Shown: positions 15,452 to 23,304 of the stretch, piece by piece | Numbering within the stretch: position 1 is the first letter of the stretch | Layout of the letters: the number at the start of each line of letters is the position of its first letter | Source: Rhodobacteraceae bacterium HLUCCA12 | GTDB taxonomy: Bacteria > Pseudomonadota > Alphaproteobacteria > Rhodobacterales > Rhodobacteraceae | Assembly: GCA_001314715.1 (NCBI GenBank) | Contig: LJSV01000019.1 | Location: 1 to 47,266 of the forward strand | DNA: 47,266 nt | Reading direction: 5' to 3' | The notes under the pieces: model-generated | The model's database searches: none | The model's input: only the letters and a program-made list of their open reading frames with translations | Told to the model about the DNA's origin: nothing | Translations under genes and position numbers: made by a program

Positions 15452-16459
15452 TCAGTCCATTTGCAGGCTGCCGTCGGTGGGCAGGAACCGATCGGTGAAA
15501 TAGCGCGCACCATCGGGTTCGGTCTCGAAGTCGTAGGTCATTTCGATCTGCTCCAGCGCCAGCGCATAGCGGTCGGCATCGATGTTGCCCAGACCGTTTT
15601 CCATGACCCAGTCGGTCAGGATATTGTCGCGCAGCGCCAGTTCCAGCCGCTCGACCTCCAGGTCGACATCCAGGGCCGGATTGCGATCGGCAATCGCATC
15701 GACGCCGGCACGCGGGTCTTCGGCGGCATCGCGCACGCCCAGCGCGACCGCCCGCAGGAACCCTGTCACGGCATCGGGGTTTTCCTCGGCGAAGTCGGTG
15801 TTGACGATGATCACGTTGCCATACAGCGCCAGCCCGTAATCGGCCATCAGCATCACGCTGATGTCGTCAGGATCGACGCCCAGGCGCACCGTGTTCAGAT
15901 ACGAGGTGAAGGAAAACCCGGTCACGGCATCCACGTCGCCTTCGGCCAGCATCGGCTCGCGCGTCGGAAAACCGACGGGTTCGACGGTGATCGAATCCAT
16001 GTCCAGCCCCTGTTCGGCGGCGAAGACCGGGAACTGCGCCCAGGCCCCGTCAGGCGGCGGCGCGCCCAGGATGCGGCCCTCCAGGTCGGCGGGTTCGGAA
16101 ACGCCTTGGCTGACCCGTCCGACCACGGCGAAGGCGGGCTTGTCATACATCACCATCACCGCGGTCACGGGGGCATCCGGGTTCTGGTCCATGAACTTGA
16201 TCAGGCTCGCCATGTCGGCAAAGCCCATCGGAAAGGCGCCGGTCGCGACCTTGGGGATCGCATCAAGCGAGCCCTGGCCGGCGCTCACCTCGACCTCAAG
16301 GCCCTCGGCCTCGAAATGGCCGTTGTCGATGGCCAGGAAATACGGCGCGGCCGGCCCCTCGAACCGCCAGTCCAGGGCGAAGGGTATCTCGGTATCGGCC
16401 ATGGCCGGCGCGACGAATGCCGCGCTGAACAGGCTTGCGGCGATGAAATGTCTACTCAC
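15452..16459 (-). CDS. ABC transporter substrate-binding protein, NMT1/THI5 (SsuA-like) family
   Basis: The 335-residue periplasmic protein starts at a GTG (16459) with AAGGAG upstream. A signal peptide ends near AMA (residues 19-21). The family pattern is visible in FALDWRFEGPAAPYFLAIDNG, GFADMASLIKFM and GAWAQFPVFAAEQGL. NMT1/THI5-like proteins bind thiamine precursors, sulfonates, nitrate or riboflavin-like ligands. There is no TPP riboswitch upstream and no sulfur-assimilation gene nearby, so the ligand stays open. A perfect TATAAT and a palindrome lie upstream (see separate entry). Confidence 0.9.
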   Translation of the reverse strand: MSRHFIAASLFSAAFVAPAMADTEIPFALDWRFEGPAAPYFLAIDNGHFEAEGLEVEVSAGQGSLDAIPKVATGAFPMGFADMASLIKFMDQNPDAPVTAVMVMYDKPAFAVVGRVSQGVSEPADLEGRILGAPPPDGAWAQFPVFAAEQGLDMDSITVEPVGFPTREPMLAEGDVDAVTGFSFTSYLNTVRLGVDPDDISVMLMADYGLALYGNVIIVNTDFAEENPDAVTGFLRAVALGVRDAAEDPRAGVDAIADRNPALDVDLEVERLELALRDNILTDWVMENGLGNIDADRYALALEQIEMTYDFETEPDGARYFTDRFLPTDGSLQMD

Positions 16460-16491
16460 GGTGCGTGCTCCTTGTTGGTCCGACGATCCCG

Positions 16492-16530
16492 ATTATATCA
16501 TTGTGCCATCGCCCGAACATGCAGATCTGC
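16492..16530 (-). promoter_or_regulatory. Candidate promoter and palindrome upstream of the SsuA-like gene
   Basis: On the minus strand a perfect TATAAT occupies 16497-16492, which would put the transcript start near 16485, about 25 nt before the GTG. No good -35 hexamer is found at 16-18 bp. A perfect 10-bp palindrome GCAGATCTGC at 16521-16530 sits at about -36 to -45, where an activator could contact RNA polymerase. Confidence 0.5.
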
Positions 16531-16697
16531 CGTCTGCTCCGCAGGATCGCCGCTTGTGATGACGAGACGGGCAGGCGCAAGGCTTGACGCGCAGTATTAC
16601 GGCACGAGCGCCGCCAGACTACAAGTAATCGGCGAAAAGACCTGTCCGAAATTCTTGATAAACCGTGCACGGCGCGCTGCCCCGGCGCAAAAAGGTG

Positions 16698-17567
16698 CTA
16701 CTCGGCCGCGATCTTGGCCGCGCCGCCGGGCCGACCGATCGCGGCGATACCGGCAACGATATCGCGCATTACCACGCGAAAGGCGTGGAAATCGCTGCTG
16801 GGTTCGACGCGCTTCTCATCCAGGTAAAGCCGCCTATCGATCTCGATCTGGATGACGTGCATGCCCCGCGACGGCCGGCCATAACGCTGCGCGATATAGG
16901 CCCCGGCAAAGGGGGTGTTGCGCGACACGACCAGCCCGGCCTGGCGAAAGATGTCCTCGACCCGGTCCAGCATCTCGGGGTTGCAGGCCGCACCGTGGCG
17001 ATCGCCAAGCACCACCTGCGGGCGCGGCTGGCCACGCAGGGAATAGCCGCTCAAGGCTTCGTGCGGCATGGAATGGATGTCGGCCAGCAGCACCTGGCCG
17101 AATCGGGCATGCTGACGTTGCATCACCCCCTGAAGCGCCATGTGATACGGGCGCCAATACCGTTCGATCCGGCGCTGCGCCTCGGCCATGGACAGCTTGC
17201 CACGATAGATATGCCGACCGTTGGCAACGACGCGCGCGATGACGCCAAGCCCCGAAGCCACGCGCGGGTTCAGCCCTCCGCGCGGCGCGCCTTCGATCAG
17301 CGCGGGGTCCAACTCGGTCTCGTCACGGTTGAAATCGACATAGGCGCGCGGCACCTCGGACGTGATCAGCGGTGCGCCAAAGGCGGGCGCGTCAGCCAGC
17401 AAGAGATCGACATATGCATCCTCGGAGGACCGCAGGACATGCCCCGACACATCGGCCCGGATCAGGAACTCGGGCGGATAGACCCGCCCGCTGTGGGGCG
17501 AGGCAAAGACCACATGGCTGCTGGTCTGAACGGGTTCGAATATCTGGACCGGGATCGGCACGGGCAT
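16698..17567 (-). CDS. N-formylglutamate amidohydrolase family protein
   Basis: The 289-residue member of the FGase family hydrolyses N-formyl-L-glutamate to formate and glutamate in one histidine-degradation route; many genomic copies have unknown substrates. The family N-terminus SSHVVFASPHSGRVYPPEF is clear, as are DIHSMPHEA and VLGDRHGAACNPEML (metal/substrate site). No hut genes are nearby. The start is uncertain: ATG 17567 follows AAGGAG only 2 nt away, while ATG 17624 adds 19 residues and has AAGGA 9 nt upstream. The shorter form matches the distance from start to SPHSG expected for the family. Confidence 0.87.
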   Translation of the reverse strand: MPVPIPVQIFEPVQTSSHVVFASPHSGRVYPPEFLIRADVSGHVLRSSEDAYVDLLLADAPAFGAPLITSEVPRAYVDFNRDETELDPALIEGAPRGGLNPRVASGLGVIARVVANGRHIYRGKLSMAEAQRRIERYWRPYHMALQGVMQRQHARFGQVLLADIHSMPHEALSGYSLRGQPRPQVVLGDRHGAACNPEMLDRVEDIFRQAGLVVSRNTPFAGAYIAQRYGRPSRGMHVIQIEIDRRLYLDEKRVEPSSDFHAFRVVMRDIVAGIAAIGRPGGAAKIAAE

Positions 17568-17702
17568 TGCTCCTTCAGGGGCAGTATAGCCGGGTAAATA
17601 TGGCTGCGGAAAGGCCTTGAACATACCCGCGAGTCCTTTTATAGAGCGCGCATTGACGCGGTTCCGCCCGCGTCCTTTTTCATGGACGGCGGGGCCAGGT
17701 CA

Positions 17703-17777
<75 letters not shown>

Positions 17778-17779
17778 TC

Positions 17780-17821
17780 GCCCCGTCCGGGGCAGCATTC
17801 ACCACGCCCCGACAGGGGCGT
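17780..17821 (+). terminator. Two GC hairpins after tRNA-Val
   Basis: GCCCC/GGGGC (17780-17784, 17789-17793) and ACGCCCC/GGGGCGT (17804-17810, 17815-17821), each with a 4-nt loop, follow the tRNA directly. The second is followed by CACTGTTTC, a poor U tract. They may end the tRNA transcript or be read through into rpmJ. Confidence 0.45.
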
Positions 17822-17864
17822 CACTGTTTCAAGGCGCTCGCGCGCCGCGAAGAGGAGAAGGCCG

Positions 17865-17990
17865 ATGAAGGTCAGAAATTCGCTGCGCTCGCTCAAGCAG
17901 CGCCACCGGGACTGCCAGATCGTGCGCCGCAAGGGCCGGGTCTATGTGATCAACAAGACGCAGCGCAAGTTCAAGGCTCGCCAGGGCTGA
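17865..17990 (+). CDS. rpmJ: 50S ribosomal protein L36, zinc-free (C-minus) form
   Basis: The 41-residue protein starts MKVRNSLRS and ends FKARQG, typical of L36 in alphaproteobacteria. The CxxC...C...H zinc ribbon of canonical L36 is absent; only Cys17 remains, so this is the cysteine-minus, zinc-independent type. AGAGGAGAAGG precedes ATG 17865. It lies 87 nt after tRNA-Val, with a strong hairpin downstream at 18039-18069. Confidence 0.97.
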   Translation: MKVRNSLRSLKQRHRDCQIVRRKGRVYVINKTQRKFKARQG

Positions 17991-18038
17991 GCCGGAACCG
18001 CGCCGCCTGAACTTTGCATATGGAGTCGTGCTGTCAGT

Positions 18039-18069
18039 GGATCAGCCGGGCCTTTGCCCCGGCTGATCC
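18039..18069. terminator. Strong bidirectional hairpin between rpmJ and the caspase-like gene
   Basis: A perfect 12-bp stem (GGATCAGCCGGG at 18039-18050, its complement at 18058-18069) with a 7-nt loop lies between convergent 3' ends. No long T run is present on either side, so termination is probable but not of the textbook type. Confidence 0.65.
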
Positions 18070-18077
18070 CCGGCGGT

Positions 18078-19709
18078 TCATTCGAACAGCTGGAAAACGC
18101 TGTCCGCCATCAGTTGCGCCACGAGGCCCTGGGTCAGATACCCGGTCACGGGCATGTCCGCGGCGCGCTGATAGCGCCGGATCGCGCGACGGGTCTGGCC
18201 ATCCAGTTCGCCATCGACCGTCCCCGGATCGAACCCGCGCGACGCCAACTGACGCTCGATCATCATGCGGGTGAACCGTGGCAGGCCCAGCGCCTCTTCC
18301 TCTTGCCTCGCGGCCTCGATGTCGGGGCGCTCGCGTTCGGGGCGCGTCAACTCGCGGATGCGGGCGCGCGCCTCCTCGACAAAGGCGCCCTCGGGATAGT
18401 CGCGCAGATACCGCTCATAGGCCTGAGCCGTATCGTTGCGGCGCGCGCGATCCCATGCTTCGCGGTCGCGCGCCTCGGCCTCGTTGCGGCGTTCTTCCTC
18501 GATCTCGTCCAGCCGCTCGCGCGCGATGTTGGAAAAGATGCCGTCCGGATAGCGCTCAAGATAGGCGCGCAACCCCGCCTCGTCCCGGCCCCCGCCGGTG
18601 TCGCGCCAATACTGGCGATCCTCGCGGTCCTGCTGCGCCTGACGTTCGCGCGCCTCTTCCTCAAGCTCGGCGGCGCGGCGGGCGGCCTGCCCGGCGAGTT
18701 GAAAGATCTGGTCGCGATCCAGATACCCCGTGCGCGTGTGATCGTTGGCACTTTGCCAACTGCGGATGGCCGCGCGCGTGCCCGAACCAAAGATGCCGTC
18801 GATACCCCGCGGATCGAAGTTGAGGATCGTCAGATCCCGCTGCACGGCGCGGCGTTCCTCGCGGGTCAGGCCCAAATCGTCCTCGACCCGTTCGGGGCTG
18901 CTTTCAAGCTCTTCGATCGCCGAACGCGCATCGCCGGCAAACAACCCATCCGGCCAGGCATCAAGATAAGCGCGGTAGGCGGCAATCGTGCCCTCGTCCT
19001 CGGCCATGCGCCAATCGTCACGATCGGACTGGGATTCAGGCTCATGATCATCGGGCAGAAAGGTCAGATAGGCCGGGTCGAAGCCCCGCAGCCGCACATC
19101 GGAATACGCATCGACCGCATCGCCAAGGTTGGTGCCGGGAACGATCACCTCATCCAGAACGCCGCGCAGGGCATCAGGGCGCCCGCTCAGCAGGCTGACC
19201 CCTTGCGGGACATCGGGAACCGGCGAGATGCCGGGGTCGAATCCGTCATCCATCCTCTCGGGGTAGCCCAGATCGGCGATCGCCACGATCGACCCGCCCT
19301 GGATGCGTTCCGCAACAGCCAGAGGGGTTTCCAGCCGGACACCGATCGTGTCGATATTGGCGCGCCCCGGTTCGGACGCGTCCGCCCCCATCAGCCAGCT
19401 GCTGCTGTCGTTGTGCAGCGAATACCCCGCAAAGACGATCACGACGCGTTCCGGCCGTTCGTCGGCAATGCGCCGGTCCAGATCCGTCAGGGCGGCGCGC
19501 AGGGCCGGGGCGGACAGGTCGGTTGCCTGATCGGTGTCGAAGCCCGCCGCCTCGAACCGACGCACCAGGCGCAGCAATTCGGGTGCATCCTCGGCCGTGC
19601 GCAACGAGTCGTGGCGCTCGTTGATCAGGAACAACGCGATCCCGGACGCCGCTGCCGGTACGGCCGCGATCAGCCAGGCAAGGCAGGCAGACAGAAGTAG
19701 TCGGACCAT
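18078..19709 (-). CDS. Secreted pseudo-caspase protein with PG-binding domains and TPR-like repeats
   Basis: The 543-residue protein has a signal peptide (1-21, ending PAAA). Residues about 22-215 resemble a caspase/metacaspase p20 fold: IALFLINERHDSL, VVIVFAGYSLH (91-99) and IVAIADLGYP (141-150). Where active members have GHG and D-x-C, this protein has GYS (Tyr96) and DLG (Gly148), so the catalytic His and Cys are missing. Two peptidoglycan_binding_1-like domains follow (about 284-340 and 478-535, with FDPRGIDGIFGSGTR and FDPGTVDGELDGQTR). Three similar repeats of the form YLxxYPdGxFxxxAR lie at about 245-269, 381-405 and 431-455, separated by an acidic/basic coiled stretch. A periplasmic cell-wall or scaffold role is inferred; proteolysis is unlikely. 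Confidence 0.75.
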   Translation of the reverse strand: MVRLLLSACLAWLIAAVPAAASGIALFLINERHDSLRTAEDAPELLRLVRRFEAAGFDTDQATDLSAPALRAALTDLDRRIADERPERVVIVFAGYSLHNDSSSWLMGADASEPGRANIDTIGVRLETPLAVAERIQGGSIVAIADLGYPERMDDGFDPGISPVPDVPQGVSLLSGRPDALRGVLDEVIVPGTNLGDAVDAYSDVRLRGFDPAYLTFLPDDHEPESQSDRDDWRMAEDEGTIAAYRAYLDAWPDGLFAGDARSAIEELESSPERVEDDLGLTREERRAVQRDLTILNFDPRGIDGIFGSGTRAAIRSWQSANDHTRTGYLDRDQIFQLAGQAARRAAELEEEARERQAQQDREDRQYWRDTGGGRDEAGLRAYLERYPDGIFSNIARERLDEIEEERRNEAEARDREAWDRARRNDTAQAYERYLRDYPEGAFVEEARARIRELTRPERERPDIEAARQEEEALGLPRFTRMMIERQLASRGFDPGTVDGELDGQTRRAIRRYQRAADMPVTGYLTQGLVAQLMADSVFQLFE

Positions 19710-19745
19710 GGGGAACCCCCTTCCCGTTGGGCGGGGGCTGGCCGC

Positions 19746-20969
19746 TCAGTCGTAGTTGCGTTGATCCTCAATCACCTTGCCGTCGTTGGGCAAGGTGCCC
19801 GGCGGCACCAACTCGACCTTCCCCCGCAACTTGAGTGTATCAAGAAGCGTATCCTCATATAACTTCGGATTGGTGGCCCTGGTTTCAATAAAAACGGTCA
19901 TCATGTCCTTTTCGCCCTCACGAAGGGCGACGACGCGGGCGCGACTGACCTCTTCGTGGCGCGAGACGAAGGCGGCCACCTGTTCGGGGCGCACGAACAT
20001 GCCCTTGATCTTGGTGGTCTGATCCGCGCGACCCATCCAGCCCTTGATCCGCAGGTTGGTGCGCCCGCACGGGCTGACGCCCGGCATGATCGCCGACAGA
20101 TCCCCGGTGGCGAACCGGATCAGGGGATAGTCGGGGTTCAGCGTCGTGACCACGACCTCGCCCACTTCGCCATGCGGCACGGGTTCGCCGGTGCCCGGGC
20201 GCACGATCTCGACGATCACGCCCTCGTCGATCACCATGCCTTCCATCGCCTCGGTCTCATAGGCGATGTTGCCCAGATCGGCGGTGGCATAACACTGGCG
20301 GCAGATGACCCCGCGATCGGCATATTCCTGACGCAACGATGGAAACAGCGCGCCACCGCCCACCGCGGCCTTGGTGAATGAAAGCCGCACCCCCATCTCG
20401 TCGGCCTTGTCGAGAATGATCTTCAGGAAATCCGGTGTCCCGGCATAGACGGTCGAGCCGATGTCATGCGCGGCACGCACCTGAAGTTCTGTCTGGCCGG
20501 TGCCCGCGGGCAGGACCGCGGCCCCGACTGCGCGCGCGGCGTTCTCGAACATCATGCCGGCCGGCACCAGATGATAGGAAAAACAGTTGTGCATGATGTC
20601 GCCGGCCCCGACACCCAGCGCATGCAGGAACCGGCCGCCGCGCCACCAGTCATGGCTGGTGCGGCCCGGCTCGTAGATCGGGCCTGGCGACTGGAAGATG
20701 TGGTCGAACTCCGCGGTCTTGAGGGCGGTATAGCCGCCAAACGGCGCGGCCTCGGCCTGCGCGCCGGTCAGTTCGGACTTGCGCAGGACCGGCAGGTCGG
20801 CCAGCGCCTCGATCGTGGTGATCGCGGCGGTGTCGATGTCGGCCAGCGCCCCGGCCATGCCCGGCGTTTCCCTGGCGCGCGCGATCTGGACCGGCAACGC
20901 CCTGGCAAGGTCAGCCGCGCGTTGATCGGCCGAGCGGGTTTCCAGTGCGTCGAAATAGGTCTTGCTCAT
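19746..20969 (-). CDS. PaaK-like phenylacetate-CoA ligase family protein with altered phosphate loop
   Basis: The 407-residue protein of the adenylate-forming superfamily is closest in layout to PaaK, which makes phenylacetyl-CoA. Recognisable are the A5-like YATADLGNIAYE (from 227), A7-like FATGDLS (287), A8-like GRADQTTKIKGMFVRPEQ (313 on) and a C-terminal Lys in GKVIEDQRNYD. The A3 phosphate loop, SSGTTGKPT in PaaK, is replaced by QSPGPIYEPG near residues 93-102. ATP use is therefore doubtful or altered. It is the last gene of the acyl-CoA ligase/Liv operon. The ATG at 20969 (MSKTYFDAL) is chosen over a longer open frame. Confidence 0.8.
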   Translation of the reverse strand: MSKTYFDALETRSADQRAADLARALPVQIARARETPGMAGALADIDTAAITTIEALADLPVLRKSELTGAQAEAAPFGGYTALKTAEFDHIFQSPGPIYEPGRTSHDWWRGGRFLHALGVGAGDIMHNCFSYHLVPAGMMFENAARAVGAAVLPAGTGQTELQVRAAHDIGSTVYAGTPDFLKIILDKADEMGVRLSFTKAAVGGGALFPSLRQEYADRGVICRQCYATADLGNIAYETEAMEGMVIDEGVIVEIVRPGTGEPVPHGEVGEVVVTTLNPDYPLIRFATGDLSAIMPGVSPCGRTNLRIKGWMGRADQTTKIKGMFVRPEQVAAFVSRHEEVSRARVVALREGEKDMMTVFIETRATNPKLYEDTLLDTLKLRGKVELVPPGTLPNDGKVIEDQRNYD

Positions 20970-21036
20970 GATGTCCTCGCGGGGGGATGCCAGAATTGGC
21001 GCGTAGGGCCCGGTCTGCCGTTGTCCGATATGCCGA

Positions 21037-21873
21037 TCAGGCCAGCCAACGCTTGCGGCGCCGATAGCTGCGCACGTCGCGGAAGCTTCTGCGCCCCTTG
21101 TCCGACATGCCCAGGTAGAATTCCTTGACATCCGGGTTCTCGCGCAGCGCCTGGGCCGACCCCTCCATCACGACGCGGCCGTTTTCCAGGATATAGCCCG
21201 TATGGGCAAAGCGCAGGGCGACATTGGTGTTCTGTTCGGCCAGCAGGAAGGTCACGCCCTGCTCCTCGTTAAGTCTTTGCACGATCTCGAATATCTGTTC
21301 CACAAGCTGCGGTGCAAGCCCCATTGAGGGCTCATCCAGCAAAATCATTTCGGGCCGGCTCATCAGCGCGCGGCCGATGGCCGTCATCTGCTGTTCCCCG
21401 CCCGAGGTATAGCCCGCCTGGCTCTTGCGACGCTCTTTCAGCCGGGGAAAGTAGGTATAGACCAGATCCAGCTCATCCGCGACCGACTTGCGCCCGTCAC
21501 GCCGGGTGTAGGCCCCGGTCAGCAAATTCTCTTCGACGGTCAGATGTTCAAAACAGTGACGCCCCTCCATGACCTGGATCACGCCCTTGCGCACCAGATC
21601 GGACGGGCTGAGGCTGGCGACATTCTCACCGCGATAGGTGATCGACCCTTTGGTAATGTCTCCACGCTCGGACGCCAGCAGCCCCGAGATCGCCTTGAGG
21701 GTCGTGGACTTGCCCGCACCGTTGCCACCCAACAGCGCCGTGATCCCGCCCTTGGGCACATGCAGGCTGACCCCTTTGAGCACAAGGATCACATGGTTGT
21801 AGATCACCTCGATGTTGTTCACTGAAAGCAGCGTTTCGGCGGTGCTTTGAGGGTCGGGGCGGGTGTCGAACAT
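21037..21873 (-). CDS. Branched-chain-type ABC transporter ATP-binding protein (LivF)
   Basis: The 278-residue ATPase has Walker A GGNGAGKST, the signature YTSGGEQQM in place of LSGGEQQM, and Walker B MILLDEPSMGLAPQLVEQIF, typical of LivF. A basic C-terminal tail (RSFRDVRSYRRRKRWLA) extends past the usual LivF end. That tail is something I associate with Liv clusters carrying acyl-CoA ligases, which is an impression from memory. It follows the binding-protein gene after a terminator-like hairpin and precedes the PaaK-like gene. Confidence 0.92.
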   Translation of the reverse strand: MFDTRPDPQSTAETLLSVNNIEVIYNHVILVLKGVSLHVPKGGITALLGGNGAGKSTTLKAISGLLASERGDITKGSITYRGENVASLSPSDLVRKGVIQVMEGRHCFEHLTVEENLLTGAYTRRDGRKSVADELDLVYTYFPRLKERRKSQAGYTSGGEQQMTAIGRALMSRPEMILLDEPSMGLAPQLVEQIFEIVQRLNEEQGVTFLLAEQNTNVALRFAHTGYILENGRVVMEGSAQALRENPDVKEFYLGMSDKGRRSFRDVRSYRRRKRWLA

Positions 21874-21903
21874 GATGACGGATCCGTTGACGGGAATTTC
21901 GGG

Positions 21904-21935
21904 AAAAGACGGGCGCGGCGAGGTGCCGCGCCCGT
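21904..21935 (-). terminator. Terminator-like hairpin between binding protein and livF
   Basis: A perfect 11-bp stem (21935-21925 and 21919-21909 on the minus strand) with a 5-nt loop is followed by CTTTT. It lies just after the binding-protein stop and before livF, the same position as the terminator in the SsuA-like operon. Partial read-through would set component ratios. Confidence 0.7.
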
Positions 21936-21946
21936 GTCGTGGGCGC

Positions 21947-23242
21947 TTACTCCATGCAGCCCGGCGTGATGTCATTCTCCTCGGCGTAGGACATCGAATC
22001 CTCGGTCGCCATTTCCATGATCATGTCACGATCGGGCTCGATCCAGTCGGTGATCAGGTTCCAGGTGCCGGAATTGGCATCCCATTCCTGGATCATCGCC
22101 TCACCCGAACCGCCGTGGTTTTCACAGCTGACCTCGAATGCCGGGCCGAACTCGGGCAGACCCAGTTCGGCCATGCGCTCTTCGGTAATGACCAGATTGG
22201 CCATGCCATCGCGCATCTGCTCGGCGTTGATCTCGTCCACGCCGTGGATCTCCTGCGCGGTGCGCGCGGCCTCGACCGCAAGCATCGCCGCGTAAAGGCC
22301 GCGTGAGTAAAGCACGGTTCCGATCTGATCCCCGGCGCCGGCTTCAAGACCCGGCTCGACGACATATTCCTCGATGTCGTCATAGATCGGATAGTCGCGC
22401 CCCGTGCCGTGCATCGCCAGCGAACGGTAGCCATGCGCCCCTTCGCCGGCGGGACCGACATCCTGTTCCGAACCGGACCACCAGACACCGATGAAGTTCT
22501 CCATCGGGAACCGGATGTTCGCCGCCTCCTGGATGGCGGTCGGGTTCATGACACCCCAGCCCCACATGATCACATAATCCGGCCGTTCGCGGCGAATCTG
22601 AAGCCACTGGTTACGCTGTTCCTGGCCGGGGCTGTCGACGCCGATCTCGATGAGTTCATAGCCCAGGTCTTCGGACAGGCGGGTCAGGGTCGGGATCGGT
22701 TCGCGGCCATAGGCCGAGTTGTGATAAAGAAGGACGATCTTCTTGTCCTCAAGGCTGCCGTCGTTCTCATCCAGAAGGAAGTTGATGATGACCGATGCGC
22801 CGTCCCAGTAGTTCGCCGGGTAGTTGAAGACCCAGTTGAACACCTCGCCATTGATGGCCGAGGTGCGACCGTAACCCATCGAATGAATGGGGATTCCGTC
22901 CTCGGTCGCGCGGGGGATCAGCTGATAGGTGATCCCCGTGGACAACGGTTGCAGCACCAGCGGGTCATCGCCCCGGATCGACTGATAGCATTCGACGCCG
23001 CGCTCGGTGTTGTAGGCGGTTTCGCATTCGCTCATGCGGATCGGCACGCCGCCGATACCGCCGTCGCGCTCGTTTATCAGGGTCAGATAGTCCTGATACC
23101 CGTCGGCAAAGGGGATGCCGTTGGGGGCAAATGGTCCGGTGCGGTAGTTGAGCATCGGAAAGTGAAGATCTTGCGCCACTGTCGGCGCGGCGATCGCCAT
23201 GGTCACCGCGATGCCCGCGGCCAGCTTGGTCATCTTCTTCAT
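21947..23242 (-). CDS. LivK-type periplasmic substrate-binding protein
   Basis: The 431-residue type-1 periplasmic binding protein has a signal peptide ending APTVAQ (about residue 24). Family features are FADGYQDYLTLINERDGGIGG, RMSECETAYNTERGVECYQSI (in the position of the ligand-cradle region), VLLYHNSAYGREPIPTL and LYAAMLAVEAART. Relatives in this class bind branched-chain amino acids, amides, aromatic or fatty acids, so the ligand is open. GGGAGGAGAACC precedes ATG 23242. It lies between livM and livF. Confidence 0.92.
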   Translation of the reverse strand: MKKMTKLAAGIAVTMAIAAPTVAQDLHFPMLNYRTGPFAPNGIPFADGYQDYLTLINERDGGIGGVPIRMSECETAYNTERGVECYQSIRGDDPLVLQPLSTGITYQLIPRATEDGIPIHSMGYGRTSAINGEVFNWVFNYPANYWDGASVIINFLLDENDGSLEDKKIVLLYHNSAYGREPIPTLTRLSEDLGYELIEIGVDSPGQEQRNQWLQIRRERPDYVIMWGWGVMNPTAIQEAANIRFPMENFIGVWWSGSEQDVGPAGEGAHGYRSLAMHGTGRDYPIYDDIEEYVVEPGLEAGAGDQIGTVLYSRGLYAAMLAVEAARTAQEIHGVDEINAEQMRDGMANLVITEERMAELGLPEFGPAFEVSCENHGGSGEAMIQEWDANSGTWNLITDWIEPDRDMIMEMATEDSMSYAEENDITPGCME

Positions 23243-23304
23243 TGGTTCTCCTCCCATTGGATGATGACGGTTTCGGGTTCTTGTCGTTATCGGCTGCCGC
23301 CCGC

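Noticed and set aside
16460-16697. TPP riboswitch upstream of the THI5-like binding protein
   Set aside because: The conserved CTGAGA and the pyrophosphate-binding core were looked for on the minus strand and not found.
15350-16855. A 501-codon plus-strand open frame opposite the SsuA-like gene
   Set aside because: It covers a terminator and a promoter region and has shadow-type composition; the minus-strand binding protein is well supported.
18054-19700. A 548-codon plus-strand open frame opposite the pseudo-caspase gene
   Set aside because: The minus frame has a signal peptide and repeated domains; the plus frame shows none and starts inside the terminator hairpin.
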